DNA of 64,000 nt from Fictibacillus enclensis (GTDB lineage Bacteria; Bacillota; Bacilli; Bacillales; Fictibacillaceae), in contig NZ_KQ758617.1 in assembly GCF_001457035.1 (NCBI RefSeq), positions 1,798,001-1,862,000 on the forward strand, in the 5' to 3' direction. Each line of letters starts with the position of its first letter. Positions within the stretch are counted from its first letter, which is position 1. Under the pieces are notes generated by a model, which saw nothing but the letters and a program-made list of their open reading frames with translations, was not told the origin of the DNA and ran no database searches. The position numbers and the translations under genes are program-made. Below, one piece after another: positions 54,474 to 61,813 of this stretch.

Positions 54474-54986
54474 CTACACCAATAGAATTATGATCAGCAG
54501 CCCCAACAGGATCCCCAGGCTTTTATACATCTTTTCGTGTTTCAGTTGAGCTTCATTCGCTTCAGCGAGTTCCCGCTCCAGGTGAGCCAGCGCGAGCCGG
54601 ATCTGTTTTTGCTGATTTTCCCGGTCATGCCGTCCCAGCGTTGCTCCAAACTGTCTGAGAATTTCAATCTCTTCTTTTTTAAATGATGAGGCCGCTGACA
54701 AGTGAGACAAGCCGTTTTCCCATGCTTCCTGGACCGAAGATACGGACGCTTCAAGCGACTTGCCCGCATGAAGGAAAAATTCAGCCACCGGCCCACTGAG
54801 CTGCCTGCTGAGATGCAGAAACGCTTCATCCAGAGGGATAAGCCCGTACATGATCTCAGCTTCCAGCGATTGAAGGCCGACTTTCAGCTGCCTGAGCTGC
54901 TTTGGCCGCTCACGCACTTTTTTAGCCAGTTCGAAGCCAATCCATGTGGTTGAAATAAAAATACAGACAGCACCTAGCCAGCTCAT
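54474..54986 (-). CDS. spoIIIAB: SpoIIIAB
   Basis: 170 residues. N-terminal membrane helix (3-20), a long helical domain (MYGLIPLDEAFLHLSRQLSGPVAEFF... GRHDRENQQKQIRLA) and a C-terminal membrane helix (IILLGLLIIILLV region). The fold is related to GspF-like secretion proteins. It is thought to contact the ATPase SpoIIIAA, whose gene it overlaps by four bases. Confidence 0.95.
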   Translation of the reverse strand: MSWLGAVCIFISTTWIGFELAKKVRERPKQLRQLKVGLQSLEAEIMYGLIPLDEAFLHLSRQLSGPVAEFFLHAGKSLEASVSSVQEAWENGLSHLSAASSFKKEEIEILRQFGATLGRHDRENQQKQIRLALAHLERELAEANEAQLKHEKMYKSLGILLGLLIIILLV

Positions 54987-55939
54987 AAGCTGCTGCTCCT
55001 TTTTTCCATCGGAAGCGGCTTCCTGTCCCTGTCGTAAACTCCCTGAACAGTGCCGGGTCTGCCTGTCCGAGTCAGTTCCACATACCGGTCAAACAATTTC
55101 ATTTCCGCAAGAGGAAAAATTGCGGGTCTCCTCAGGGCTTCCTCAAGTGAGTAACCATGCACGGTCATCATCATTTGCACACCCGCATTCATTGCTTCAA
55201 GGATGGCGTCAACATCTTCTTTTCTCCCGATTTCATCCACAATCAACACTTCCGGGCTCATCGAACGGATCATCATCATCATTCCCTCGGCTTTCGGGCA
55301 GGCATCAAGAACATCCACCCGTTCACCCAACACGAATTGCGGGATCCCTTTTACGCTTCCTGCAATCTCGGACCGTTCATCCACAATGCCGACTTTGCTT
55401 GAAGGAATATTTTTCGTACGGCAGCCGGCACTGGCCGTTCTGGCCAAATCCCGAAGCAAAGTGGTCTTACCGGTTTGCGGAGCTCCGACAATTAACGTAT
55501 TAAGCCAGTGTCCATCTTCATAAAGTCTCGATACCAGGCGATCTGCACTTCCGATTTTTTGTCTGGCGATACGGATGTTGTAGGAACCGATATCCCGTAT
55601 CGCTTTCACTTCTCCTTTTTCTGTGATCACCTTTCCTGCAAGTCCGACCCGATGTCCCCCCTTGATGGTGATATAACCTCTTTTCAGTTCCTCTTCAAGG
55701 GCATAGAGGGAATACCGGCTCAGTTTATTAAGAAGCTGTACCCCGTCTTCTGGCTGTATAATATATGGGCCGTCACCTGCAAGGAGAAATTCCGGCCGTC
55801 CATTGATAATGAGTTCAAGCGGTTTCAGCAGGCGGAACCGTATTTCTTCGATCCGCTCCTTACGCTCCTCCGGAAGCTGCATGATAAGCTCTCCAACCGC
55901 TTCCGGCAATACGGCTAATACCTGTTCCAAGTGCACCAC
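54983..55939 (-). CDS. spoIIIAA: SpoIIIAA, ATPase of the SpoIIIA complex
   Basis: 318 residues. Secretion-ATPase-like (GspE/VirB11) with Walker A GAPQTGKTTLLRDLAR (about 149-164), Walker B VLIVDEIGRKEDVDAI and conserved GVQMMMTVHGYSLEEA. It is cytoplasmic, in the mother cell, and powers assembly or transport by the feeding-tube channel. The start is uncertain among GTG, GTG and a TTG three codons later; the TTG has GGGGTGG best placed. It is first in the operon, behind a sigma-E promoter. Confidence 0.95.
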   Translation of the reverse strand: MVHLEQVLAVLPEAVGELIMQLPEERKERIEEIRFRLLKPLELIINGRPEFLLAGDGPYIIQPEDGVQLLNKLSRYSLYALEEELKRGYITIKGGHRVGLAGKVITEKGEVKAIRDIGSYNIRIARQKIGSADRLVSRLYEDGHWLNTLIVGAPQTGKTTLLRDLARTASAGCRTKNIPSSKVGIVDERSEIAGSVKGIPQFVLGERVDVLDACPKAEGMMMMIRSMSPEVLIVDEIGRKEDVDAILEAMNAGVQMMMTVHGYSLEEALRRPAIFPLAEMKLFDRYVELTRTGRPGTVQGVYDRDRKPLPMEKRSSSL

Positions 55940-55961
55940 CCCAAAAAGAAATTGCTATTAT

Positions 55962-55990
55962 ACCTTATGGCTTGTCATCCCCCAATATGA
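55962..55990 (-). promoter_or_regulatory. Sigma-E promoter of the spoIIIA operon
   Basis: Minus strand TCATATT (55984-55990), 14 bases, CATAAGGT (55962-55969), close to the mother-cell consensus KMATATT-N14-CATACAHT; the start codon is about 25 bases downstream. yqhV, which precedes spoIIIAA in B. subtilis, is not present. Confidence 0.7.
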
Positions 55991-56008
55991 CTCTCAGCCG
56001 CAAACAAA

Positions 56009-56041
56009 AAAGCTTCACTCCCTTTAGGGAATGAAGCTTTA
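56009..56041 (-). terminator. Terminator of efp
   Basis: AGCTTCATTCCC / GGGAGTGAAGCT stem with loop TAAA and TTTTTTG tail on the minus strand. Confidence 0.88.
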
Positions 56042-56054
56042 GATCTTTCTTTTT

Positions 56055-56612
56055 CTATGCTCTTGAAACGTAATCTCCAGAACGTGTATCAATGATTAAC
56101 CGGTCTCCCTGATTTATGAAGAAAGGCACCTGAACAATTAAACCTGTTTCAAGCGTAGCCGGTTTTGAACCGCCAGAAGCTGTGTCTCCTTTGATGCCAG
56201 GCTCGGTTTCCGTTACTTCCAATTCAACCGTGTTTGGCAGCTCAACACCAATGGTTTCTCCTTGATATTGCATGATTTGGACCACCATGTTTTCAAGCAG
56301 AAACTTCAATTCGTGCTCAAGCTGTGCAGAGGAAAGCTCGGTTTGCTCATATGATTCGTTATCCATAAACGTATGTGTGTCACCGGAAGCATACAAATAT
56401 TGCATCTTTCGGTTTTCAATGTGGGCTTTGGCTACTTTTTCACCGCCGCGGAATGTTTTTTCCTGAATGGATCCTGTACGAAGGTTACGAAGCTTGGAAC
56501 GTACAAACGCTGCTCCTTTTCCTGGCTTCACGTGCTGGAACTCCATTACCTGCCAGATTCCGCCGTCTACTTCAATGGTCAAACCTGTTCTAAAATCGTT
56601 TACTGAAATCAT
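56055..56612 (-). CDS. efp: Elongation factor P
   Basis: 185 residues, three beta-barrel domains. The modification loop is [12 protein letters not shown] (Lys about 32). The C-terminal signature [17 protein letters not shown] is intact. It relieves ribosome stalling at polyproline. It is 19 bases downstream of the peptidase gene, as in B. subtilis. Confidence 0.97.
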   Translation of the reverse strand: MISVNDFRTGLTIEVDGGIWQVMEFQHVKPGKGAAFVRSKLRNLRTGSIQEKTFRGGEKVAKAHIENRKMQYLYASGDTHTFMDNESYEQTELSSAQLEHELKFLLENMVVQIMQYQGETIGVELPNTVELEVTETEPGIKGDTASGGSKPATLETGLIVQVPFFINQGDRLIIDTRSGDYVSRA

Positions 56613-56631
56613 CGTTTTTCCTCCTGATTAT

Positions 56632-57705
56632 CTATCCTAAAATAAGAAGCTCTTTTGGAGAATGTGTCAGTGATTCGTTGCCTTCTTTCGTAATCACCGC
56701 ATCATCCTCAATTCTTACACCGCCAAGACCAGAAATATATATGCCTGGTTCTACAGTTACAATCATTCCCGGCTCCAGTACCACTTCCGAATGGATTGCC
56801 AGACTTGGTCCTTCATGGACCTCAAGGCCAATCCCGTGTCCGGTGGAATGACCGAAATGCTCGCCGTAGCCTTTTTCCGTGATATAATCCCTTGTTAAGG
56901 CGTCTGCCTGTCTGCCTGTCATTCCCGGTCTAATTCCCTGCATACCCCTTGCCTGTGCTTCATAAACCGTTTCATAAATGGTTTTAAGCTCTTTGGTGAT
57001 CTCACCAACAGCAACGGTCCGGGTAATATCTGAGCAATAGCCCTTATAGTATGCACCAAAGTCTAGGGTGACCAATTCTCCTTCGCTGATTATCTTCTCC
57101 GATGCCCTGCCATGGGGAAGCGCAGACCGGAAGCCTGAAGCAACTATAATATCGAAAGAAGAAGAATCAGCGCCATTTTTCCTCATAAAGAATTCAAGTT
57201 CATTTGAAACGTCCAGCTCAGTGACTCCGGGTTTTATGTATGACGTGATATGCGAGAATGCCGCATCCGCAATTTGCGCAGCTTCCTTTAATATCTTAAT
57301 CTCTGAATTATCCTTAATCAAGCGTAATTTTTCAATGAGACCCGAAACCGCTACAAGCTCTGTCCCAACACCGCCTGCATACTTTTCGTACGTTTTAAAT
57401 CCTGCAAAGGTAAGGTGATCCTGTTCAAACCCTGCTTTCTGGATGCCCATTTCCTTCAGCGTAGCAGCCACTGTTTCCTGAATGGACGTGCTGTGTCTGA
57501 TGACTTCAAAATCTTTGGCTTGCTCTGCCGCCTGATCGACATATCTGAAGTCAGTGATCAGCCTTGCTACTTTTTCGGAGATCACAAGAACACCTGAACT
57601 TCCAGTGAACCCGCTGAGATACCTTCTGTTAATCGCGGATGTGACAATCAATCCATCGATCTGATGGTTTTCAAAACCATTTCTGAGTTTCTCCAGTTTT
57701 GACAT
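56632..57705 (-). CDS. yqhT: Xaa-Pro aminopeptidase/dipeptidase, M24 family (YqhT)
   Basis: 357 residues. An N-terminal creatinase-like domain (1-125, INRRYLSGFTGSSGVLVIS) and a pita-bread catalytic domain with metal ligands in TLDFGAYYKGYCSDITRT (two Asp), GHSTGHGIGLEVHE (His), TVEPGIYI (Glu) and GGVRIEDDAVI (Glu). It cleaves peptides with proline at position two. The operon aroQ-yqhT-efp is conserved. Confidence 0.94.
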   Translation of the reverse strand: MSKLEKLRNGFENHQIDGLIVTSAINRRYLSGFTGSSGVLVISEKVARLITDFRYVDQAAEQAKDFEVIRHSTSIQETVAATLKEMGIQKAGFEQDHLTFAGFKTYEKYAGGVGTELVAVSGLIEKLRLIKDNSEIKILKEAAQIADAAFSHITSYIKPGVTELDVSNELEFFMRKNGADSSSFDIIVASGFRSALPHGRASEKIISEGELVTLDFGAYYKGYCSDITRTVAVGEITKELKTIYETVYEAQARGMQGIRPGMTGRQADALTRDYITEKGYGEHFGHSTGHGIGLEVHEGPSLAIHSEVVLEPGMIVTVEPGIYISGLGGVRIEDDAVITKEGNESLTHSPKELLILG

Positions 57706-57731
57706 GCCTTTTCCTCCCTGCCTCTATTTAA

Positions 57732-58160
57732 TCACATGCCAAGAAGCGCCAATACAGCAAGTTCGTAGCCCTTTACACCCAGTCCTGCGATCTGGCCCGC
57801 TGCGACAGGTGCGATGACGGAATGGTGGCGGAACTCTTCTCTTGCATGAATATTTGAAATATGTACCTCAATAACCGGGATATTCACACTGGCAATAGCG
57901 TCACGTATTGCATAACTATAATGAGTAAACGCGCCTGCATTCAGCACAATGCCTTCAAACTCGTCCTCTGCAGCGTGAATCCAATCCAGAATATCGCCTT
58001 CATGATTGCTTTGCCGGCAAACAGCGGAGGCCCCGTTTTCTTCCGCAAAAGTGATCAGACTCTCTTCAATGGAGGCCAGGTCATTCTTGCCATAGATGCC
58101 GGGCTCTCTTTTGCCAAGCCTGTTTAAATTCGGGCCATTTATAACTAGTATCCGTTTCAT
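57732..58160 (-). CDS. aroQ: 3-dehydroquinate dehydratase, type II
   Basis: 142 residues, the family length. The catalytic loop NGPNLNRLGKREPGIYG contains the conserved Arg and Tyr. RQSNHEGDILDW and EVHISNIHAREEFRHHS (catalytic His) follow. It catalyses the third step of the shikimate pathway. The ATG at 58160 has GAGGGGAC upstream; 13 further open codons have no site. Confidence 0.96.
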   Translation of the reverse strand: MKRILVINGPNLNRLGKREPGIYGKNDLASIEESLITFAEENGASAVCRQSNHEGDILDWIHAAEDEFEGIVLNAGAFTHYSYAIRDAIASVNIPVIEVHISNIHAREEFRHHSVIAPVAAGQIAGLGVKGYELAVLALLGM

Positions 58161-58227
58161 CGATTGTCCCCTCAAAAAAATAGAATGTTCCATGAACATT
58201 CTATCACACCCCTATTTTTTTGAATAG

Positions 58228-58728
58228 TTAGGTACTTTGTCCGTTTTCGGCTTCTTGTCGTTCCTGATATTCAAAGGAAATGGAATAGCCTACAAATACT
58301 CCGTATAAAATGTACAGGCACAACGTGGTGGATATCGTATTCCTGCCTATTTTATTCATTGGCTCAAGGTCAGGGAAAATGGGATGCAGCAAATAGAAAA
58401 CGAGTACCCAAAGAAGAACTCCGAAGAAAATACCGGCAAACTTACTTTTTATCCGAGAAAAAAGAAACCGGTAAACAATAGCGACCAAAATGGAAAGCAG
58501 CGCAATGACCACTACACCGATCAATTGCCCTAACCACTGGCTTTTCCATTTTCCCAATGCCCAGGGAGCGAGGATCATTGCCGGTCCAATTTTGGACAAG
58601 TTTAAGTAGTATGCCAAAAAGCCGATGAACCCCCAGAACAGGCCGCCAAAAAAGCCCACACTGACCACCCTGCCCATGAAAGAACTTGGTTCATCCCGCT
58701 TGTTTTTATCTCTGTTCATCTCATACAT
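58228..58728 (-). CDS. yqhR: YqhR membrane protein
   Basis: 166 residues with four hydrophobic segments (about 22-42, 66-87, 94-113, 138-155), and charged ends. It is a conserved Bacillales protein of unknown function, in its B. subtilis position before aroQ. GGAGGTG lies ten bases before the ATG. It is divergent from yqhQ, and the 185-base gap between them should hold both promoters. Confidence 0.88.
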   Translation of the reverse strand: MYEMNRDKNKRDEPSSFMGRVVSVGFFGGLFWGFIGFLAYYLNLSKIGPAMILAPWALGKWKSQWLGQLIGVVVIALLSILVAIVYRFLFSRIKSKFAGIFFGVLLWVLVFYLLHPIFPDLEPMNKIGRNTISTTLCLYILYGVFVGYSISFEYQERQEAENGQST

Positions 58729-58914
58729 TTATAAAGTACACCTCCATTTTTAGTATGTCCCTTTTTCTTCATCTCTTATCACTATAGGATCTATTAATAT
58801 TCCGTGTTAAAACTGTATAAAATGGGAAAAATAAAGTTAAAGCACGATTGCCTAGAGGTTTATAGCGTTTTCCTGTAGAATTAAAGTTATAAACAATAAG
58901 GTAGAGGTGTAGAA

Positions 58915-59865
58915 ATGACAGATCAGAAGAAACCGGCATACGGCGGCCAGGCGGTCGTCGAAGGGGTTATGTTTGCCGGCAAGCACACATACGTCACCGC
59001 CATCCGCAGAAATGATGACAGCATTGATTATTACGAAGTGCTCAAGCCATACAACCCGTGGATGAACAAAATAAAAAAGATTCCTTTCCTCCGCGGAATC
59101 GCAGCGATTCTGGAAGCCAGCTCCAACGGCACCAAGCATCTGAACTTTTCCACCGAGCGCTACAATGTAACACCGGGAGAGGAACTAAAAAAGGAAGAAC
59201 CAGCTTCATCCAAGGCCATGTTCATTTTTAGCCTCGCGGTTGTCGGGGTACTGACTTTCCTCTTTGGAAAATTTGTTTTCACTCTTGTACCCGTATTCCT
59301 GGCAGAAGCTTTCCGGCCTTGGGTTCAAAGCCATGTTGGCCAAAACCTGCTGGAAGGATTATTCAAGTTTCTTTTTCTTCTCTCTTATATTTACTTTGTG
59401 TCGATGACTCCTACTGTAAAACGGGTATTCCAGTACCATGGGGCCGAACACAAAGTCATTAATGCCTATGAAAACGGCTATGAACTTACCGTGGACAATG
59501 TCAAGAAGCAGTCACGTCTGCATTACCGGTGCGGCAGCAGCTTTATACTGTTTACGGTAGTCGTTGGAGTGTTTGTCTATCTGTTTGTACCGTCTGACCC
59601 TTTGTGGCAGCGTGTGATATACCGGGTCGTCCTGATCCCTGTGGTCCTTGGCATCTCCTTTGAAGTCCTGCAGATCACAAACAAACTAAGAAACATTCCT
59701 GTGTTGCGTTATCTCGGATATCCGGGATTATGTCTTCAGCTTCTCACAACAAAGGAACCTGACCGAAAGCAGACGGAAGTAGCGATTCTTTCTTTTACCG
59801 AAATGCTGAAGCGGGATGAGGAGCATGAAAAAAGTAAAATTGAAAACACTACTAAAATCGTTTAA
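58915..59865 (+). CDS. yqhQ: DUF1385 membrane protein YqhQ
   Basis: 316 residues. N-terminal YGGQAVVEGVMFAGKHTYVTAIRR is the DUF1385 signature. Three to five membrane segments lie at about 100-125, 146-165 and 204-250, with the conserved YHGAEHKVINAYENG and LHYRCGSSF between them. The function is unknown; a metal-related role has been guessed from the His/Cys/Glu pattern. AGAGGTG precedes the ATG. It is followed by yqhP 12 bases later. Confidence 0.93.
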   Translation: MTDQKKPAYGGQAVVEGVMFAGKHTYVTAIRRNDDSIDYYEVLKPYNPWMNKIKKIPFLRGIAAILEASSNGTKHLNFSTERYNVTPGEELKKEEPASSKAMFIFSLAVVGVLTFLFGKFVFTLVPVFLAEAFRPWVQSHVGQNLLEGLFKFLFLLSYIYFVSMTPTVKRVFQYHGAEHKVINAYENGYELTVDNVKKQSRLHYRCGSSFILFTVVVGVFVYLFVPSDPLWQRVIYRVVLIPVVLGISFEVLQITNKLRNIPVLRYLGYPGLCLQLLTTKEPDRKQTEVAILSFTEMLKRDEEHEKSKIENTTKIV

Positions 59866-59886
59866 TTTTCCAAGGAGGTGAACCTG

Positions 59887-60237
59887 TTGCACCGAAGATC
59901 ATTTCATCCAGTGATTTGGGTTATTATCGTGTTGGCAGTAGTTGGACTTGTTTCACAATTGTTTACTTCACCTCGAAATTTATTTACGCAGCTGCTAGTG
60001 GCCGGTTTGGTCATAGCTGTCATCTATTTCATTTTCCAGCGGTTCCGCCCGGGGGAAAATGGAAAATATAAAAAGGCTGTCAAGCAGTCCAAACGGAAAT
60101 ACAGCCAAAGCGTTGTTCCGGTCAAAAAAAATACTTCGCCCAATAAACCGGCCGCGTTTAAAAAGCGGAGAAGAGAGCATAACCTTACCGTTATCGAAGG
60201 AAAGAAAAATAAGAAAAAAAATCGAGCTTCGTTCTAA
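59887..60237 (+). CDS. yqhP: SA1362/YqhP-type small membrane protein
   Basis: 116 residues. Two adjacent membrane segments (about 9-26 and 31-49) and a very basic C-terminal half rich in Lys and Arg. The family is restricted to Bacillales and its function is unknown. The TTG at 59887 is chosen because AAGGAGGTG lies six bases upstream; the GTG at 59878 is part of that site. Its last codons form half of a terminator shared with yqhO, which it overlaps tail to tail by four bases. Confidence 0.85.
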   Translation: MHRRSFHPVIWVIIVLAVVGLVSQLFTSPRNLFTQLLVAGLVIAVIYFIFQRFRPGENGKYKKAVKQSKRKYSQSVVPVKKNTSPNKPAAFKKRRREHNLTVIEGKKNKKKNRASF

Positions 60238-60250
60238 GCTCGATTTTTTT
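60214..60250. terminator. Bidirectional terminator shared by yqhP and yqhO
   Basis: AAAAAAATCGAGCTT / AAGCTCGATTTTTTT with a 6-base loop; it contains both stop codons, so each gene's end is part of the other's terminator. Confidence 0.92.
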
Positions 60251-61160
60251 GTGGCGTCCATATTTTTTTGCCTGCAATCCAACGGTTCAAAAATGCTGCT
60301 CCCTGCAAATAACCAAAATCCATGAGCGCATTTTTGGTTTCTTCCGTCAGATCAAAGTCAACCACGGAAATCTCTTTTACCGGTATGAAAATAATATCCC
60401 TGGCATCGTAGTTGGAAATATGCCGGTTATCGTGCGCCTCCATCATTGTCTGAAACAAGGCCTTAAACAGGTTAAACGCGTTGTTTACCTGATGGGCCTG
60501 GACCTTTCCATAGGAGCTGCTAAGCTGAAACCCGAGGACAGGCCGCTCTGATGTCCGGTCTTTGCGCTGAAACAGCCACATCGGGAAATTGCTCAACACA
60601 CCCCCATCGACAATATAGCTTTTTTGACCAATCCGGTTGTATAGCTTGATTGGGTAAAAAAAGTATGGGATGCTGCAACTCATCCGGACCGCACGGGCAA
60701 TTGGAAACTTTTCTTTTAGCAGGCCGTATTCCTGGAGATCATCTGGCAGCACCACCAGCCGGCCACGAGTGATATCTGACGCTACTATTTTCAGTGAACC
60801 TTCGGGAATATCAGCAAAGGTCTCAATGCCCTTTGCCTTTAACAACTCTTTTACCCACTTTTCAAGTGCATCCCCTTTGTACAACCCCAACTTCCAGTAT
60901 ACCTTCAGCCAGTTCATGAATGGCACCGGCACCAGCGATTTTTTTTCGTCCATAAATTGCTTGAGGTCGGCTGTATGAATCAATGTTTTCATTTCACTTG
61001 AACTGTACCCTGCGTTCAACAGACAAGCAACCAGCGCCCCTGCACTTGTTCCGGCAATCCGATGGAACGAGATTCCCCGTTCTTCTGCTGCCTGAATGGC
61101 TCCGATCAATGCGATAGCTTTAATGCCACCGCCCGAAAATACGCCGTCAACCTTCATCAT
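60234..61160 (-). CDS. yqhO: Patatin-like phospholipase family protein (YqhO)
   Basis: 308 residues. The patatin oxyanion motif FSGGGIKA (residues 8-15), nucleophile Ser in GTSAG (about 38-42) and the catalytic Asp in VDGG (about 183) are present, so the Ser-Asp dyad is complete. It is probably a cytoplasmic or membrane-associated acyl hydrolase of unknown lipid. It begins with two Met codons; the second is equally likely. It converges with yqhP. Confidence 0.92.
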   Translation of the reverse strand: MMKVDGVFSGGGIKAIALIGAIQAAEERGISFHRIAGTSAGALVACLLNAGYSSSEMKTLIHTADLKQFMDEKKSLVPVPFMNWLKVYWKLGLYKGDALEKWVKELLKAKGIETFADIPEGSLKIVASDITRGRLVVLPDDLQEYGLLKEKFPIARAVRMSCSIPYFFYPIKLYNRIGQKSYIVDGGVLSNFPMWLFQRKDRTSERPVLGFQLSSSYGKVQAHQVNNAFNLFKALFQTMMEAHDNRHISNYDARDIIFIPVKEISVVDFDLTEETKNALMDFGYLQGAAFLNRWIAGKKIWTPQKNRA

Positions 61161-61241
61161 GCACTCCCCCCATCATTATCCTAATCATGAGGGGAAGTAC
61201 AATATTCGATAAACGGCGAAATAAAAACAACCACAACAGAG

Positions 61242-61670
61242 TTATGATTGTTCCTGATTTCTTTGCTGCACTTCTTTTAGTGCTTTAATGCGTTTCGGAT
61301 CTTCTTCAAAATACTGCAAAAGGTCTCCGATCCTGTCAATGGCATTCCAGCTCAAATGATGCTCGATACCTTCCACATCTTCAAAAATATTCTCTTCATC
61401 GACGCCGATGACCTTGAGAAGTCCTTCCAGCAGATCGTGCCGATAAACGAGGCGTTTTCCTAGTTTTTTTCCATTTGGAGTTAATACAAAACCGCGATAC
61501 TTCTCATAAACGAGGTATTTTCCTTTATCCAGCTTTTGGATCATTTTCGTAACGGAGGAGGGGTGGACTTCCAGGCTTTCGGCAAGATCTGAAACCCTTG
61601 CGTATCCCTTTTCTTCAATTAACGCGTATATTCGTTCGATATAATCTTCCATGCTCGGTGTTGGGGGCAT
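61242..61670 (-). CDS. mntR: Manganese-responsive regulator MntR
   Basis: 142 residues, DtxR family. Winged helix with [42 protein letters not shown], and a metal-binding dimer domain with [18 protein letters not shown]. Metal ligands (Asp and Glu near the N-terminus, then His, Glu, Glu, His) match the B. subtilis protein. It represses manganese uptake when Mn2+ is high. No target operator was seen inside the window. It lies alone. Confidence 0.96.
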   Translation of the reverse strand: MPPTPSMEDYIERIYALIEEKGYARVSDLAESLEVHPSSVTKMIQKLDKGKYLVYEKYRGFVLTPNGKKLGKRLVYRHDLLEGLLKVIGVDEENIFEDVEGIEHHLSWNAIDRIGDLLQYFEEDPKRIKALKEVQQRNQEQS

Positions 61671-61766
61671 GCTGTTCCCTCCGATTCATTCTTTCACTGT
61701 TCTGTCTAAAATTTTACTATACAAAAGATAGTGTGACAAGGGAGTTTGGATTTTATGAGTCCCCTG

Positions 61767-61803
61767 CATAAAAAAAGAGGCAGACCCGTGGGTCTTGCCT
61801 CTT
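61767..61803 (-). terminator. Terminator of nrdJ
   Basis: GAGGCAAGACCC / GGGTCTGCCTC with loop ACG (one bulge) and seven T on the minus strand, 11 bases after the stop. Confidence 0.88.
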
Positions 61804-61813
61804 CAATAAACGT

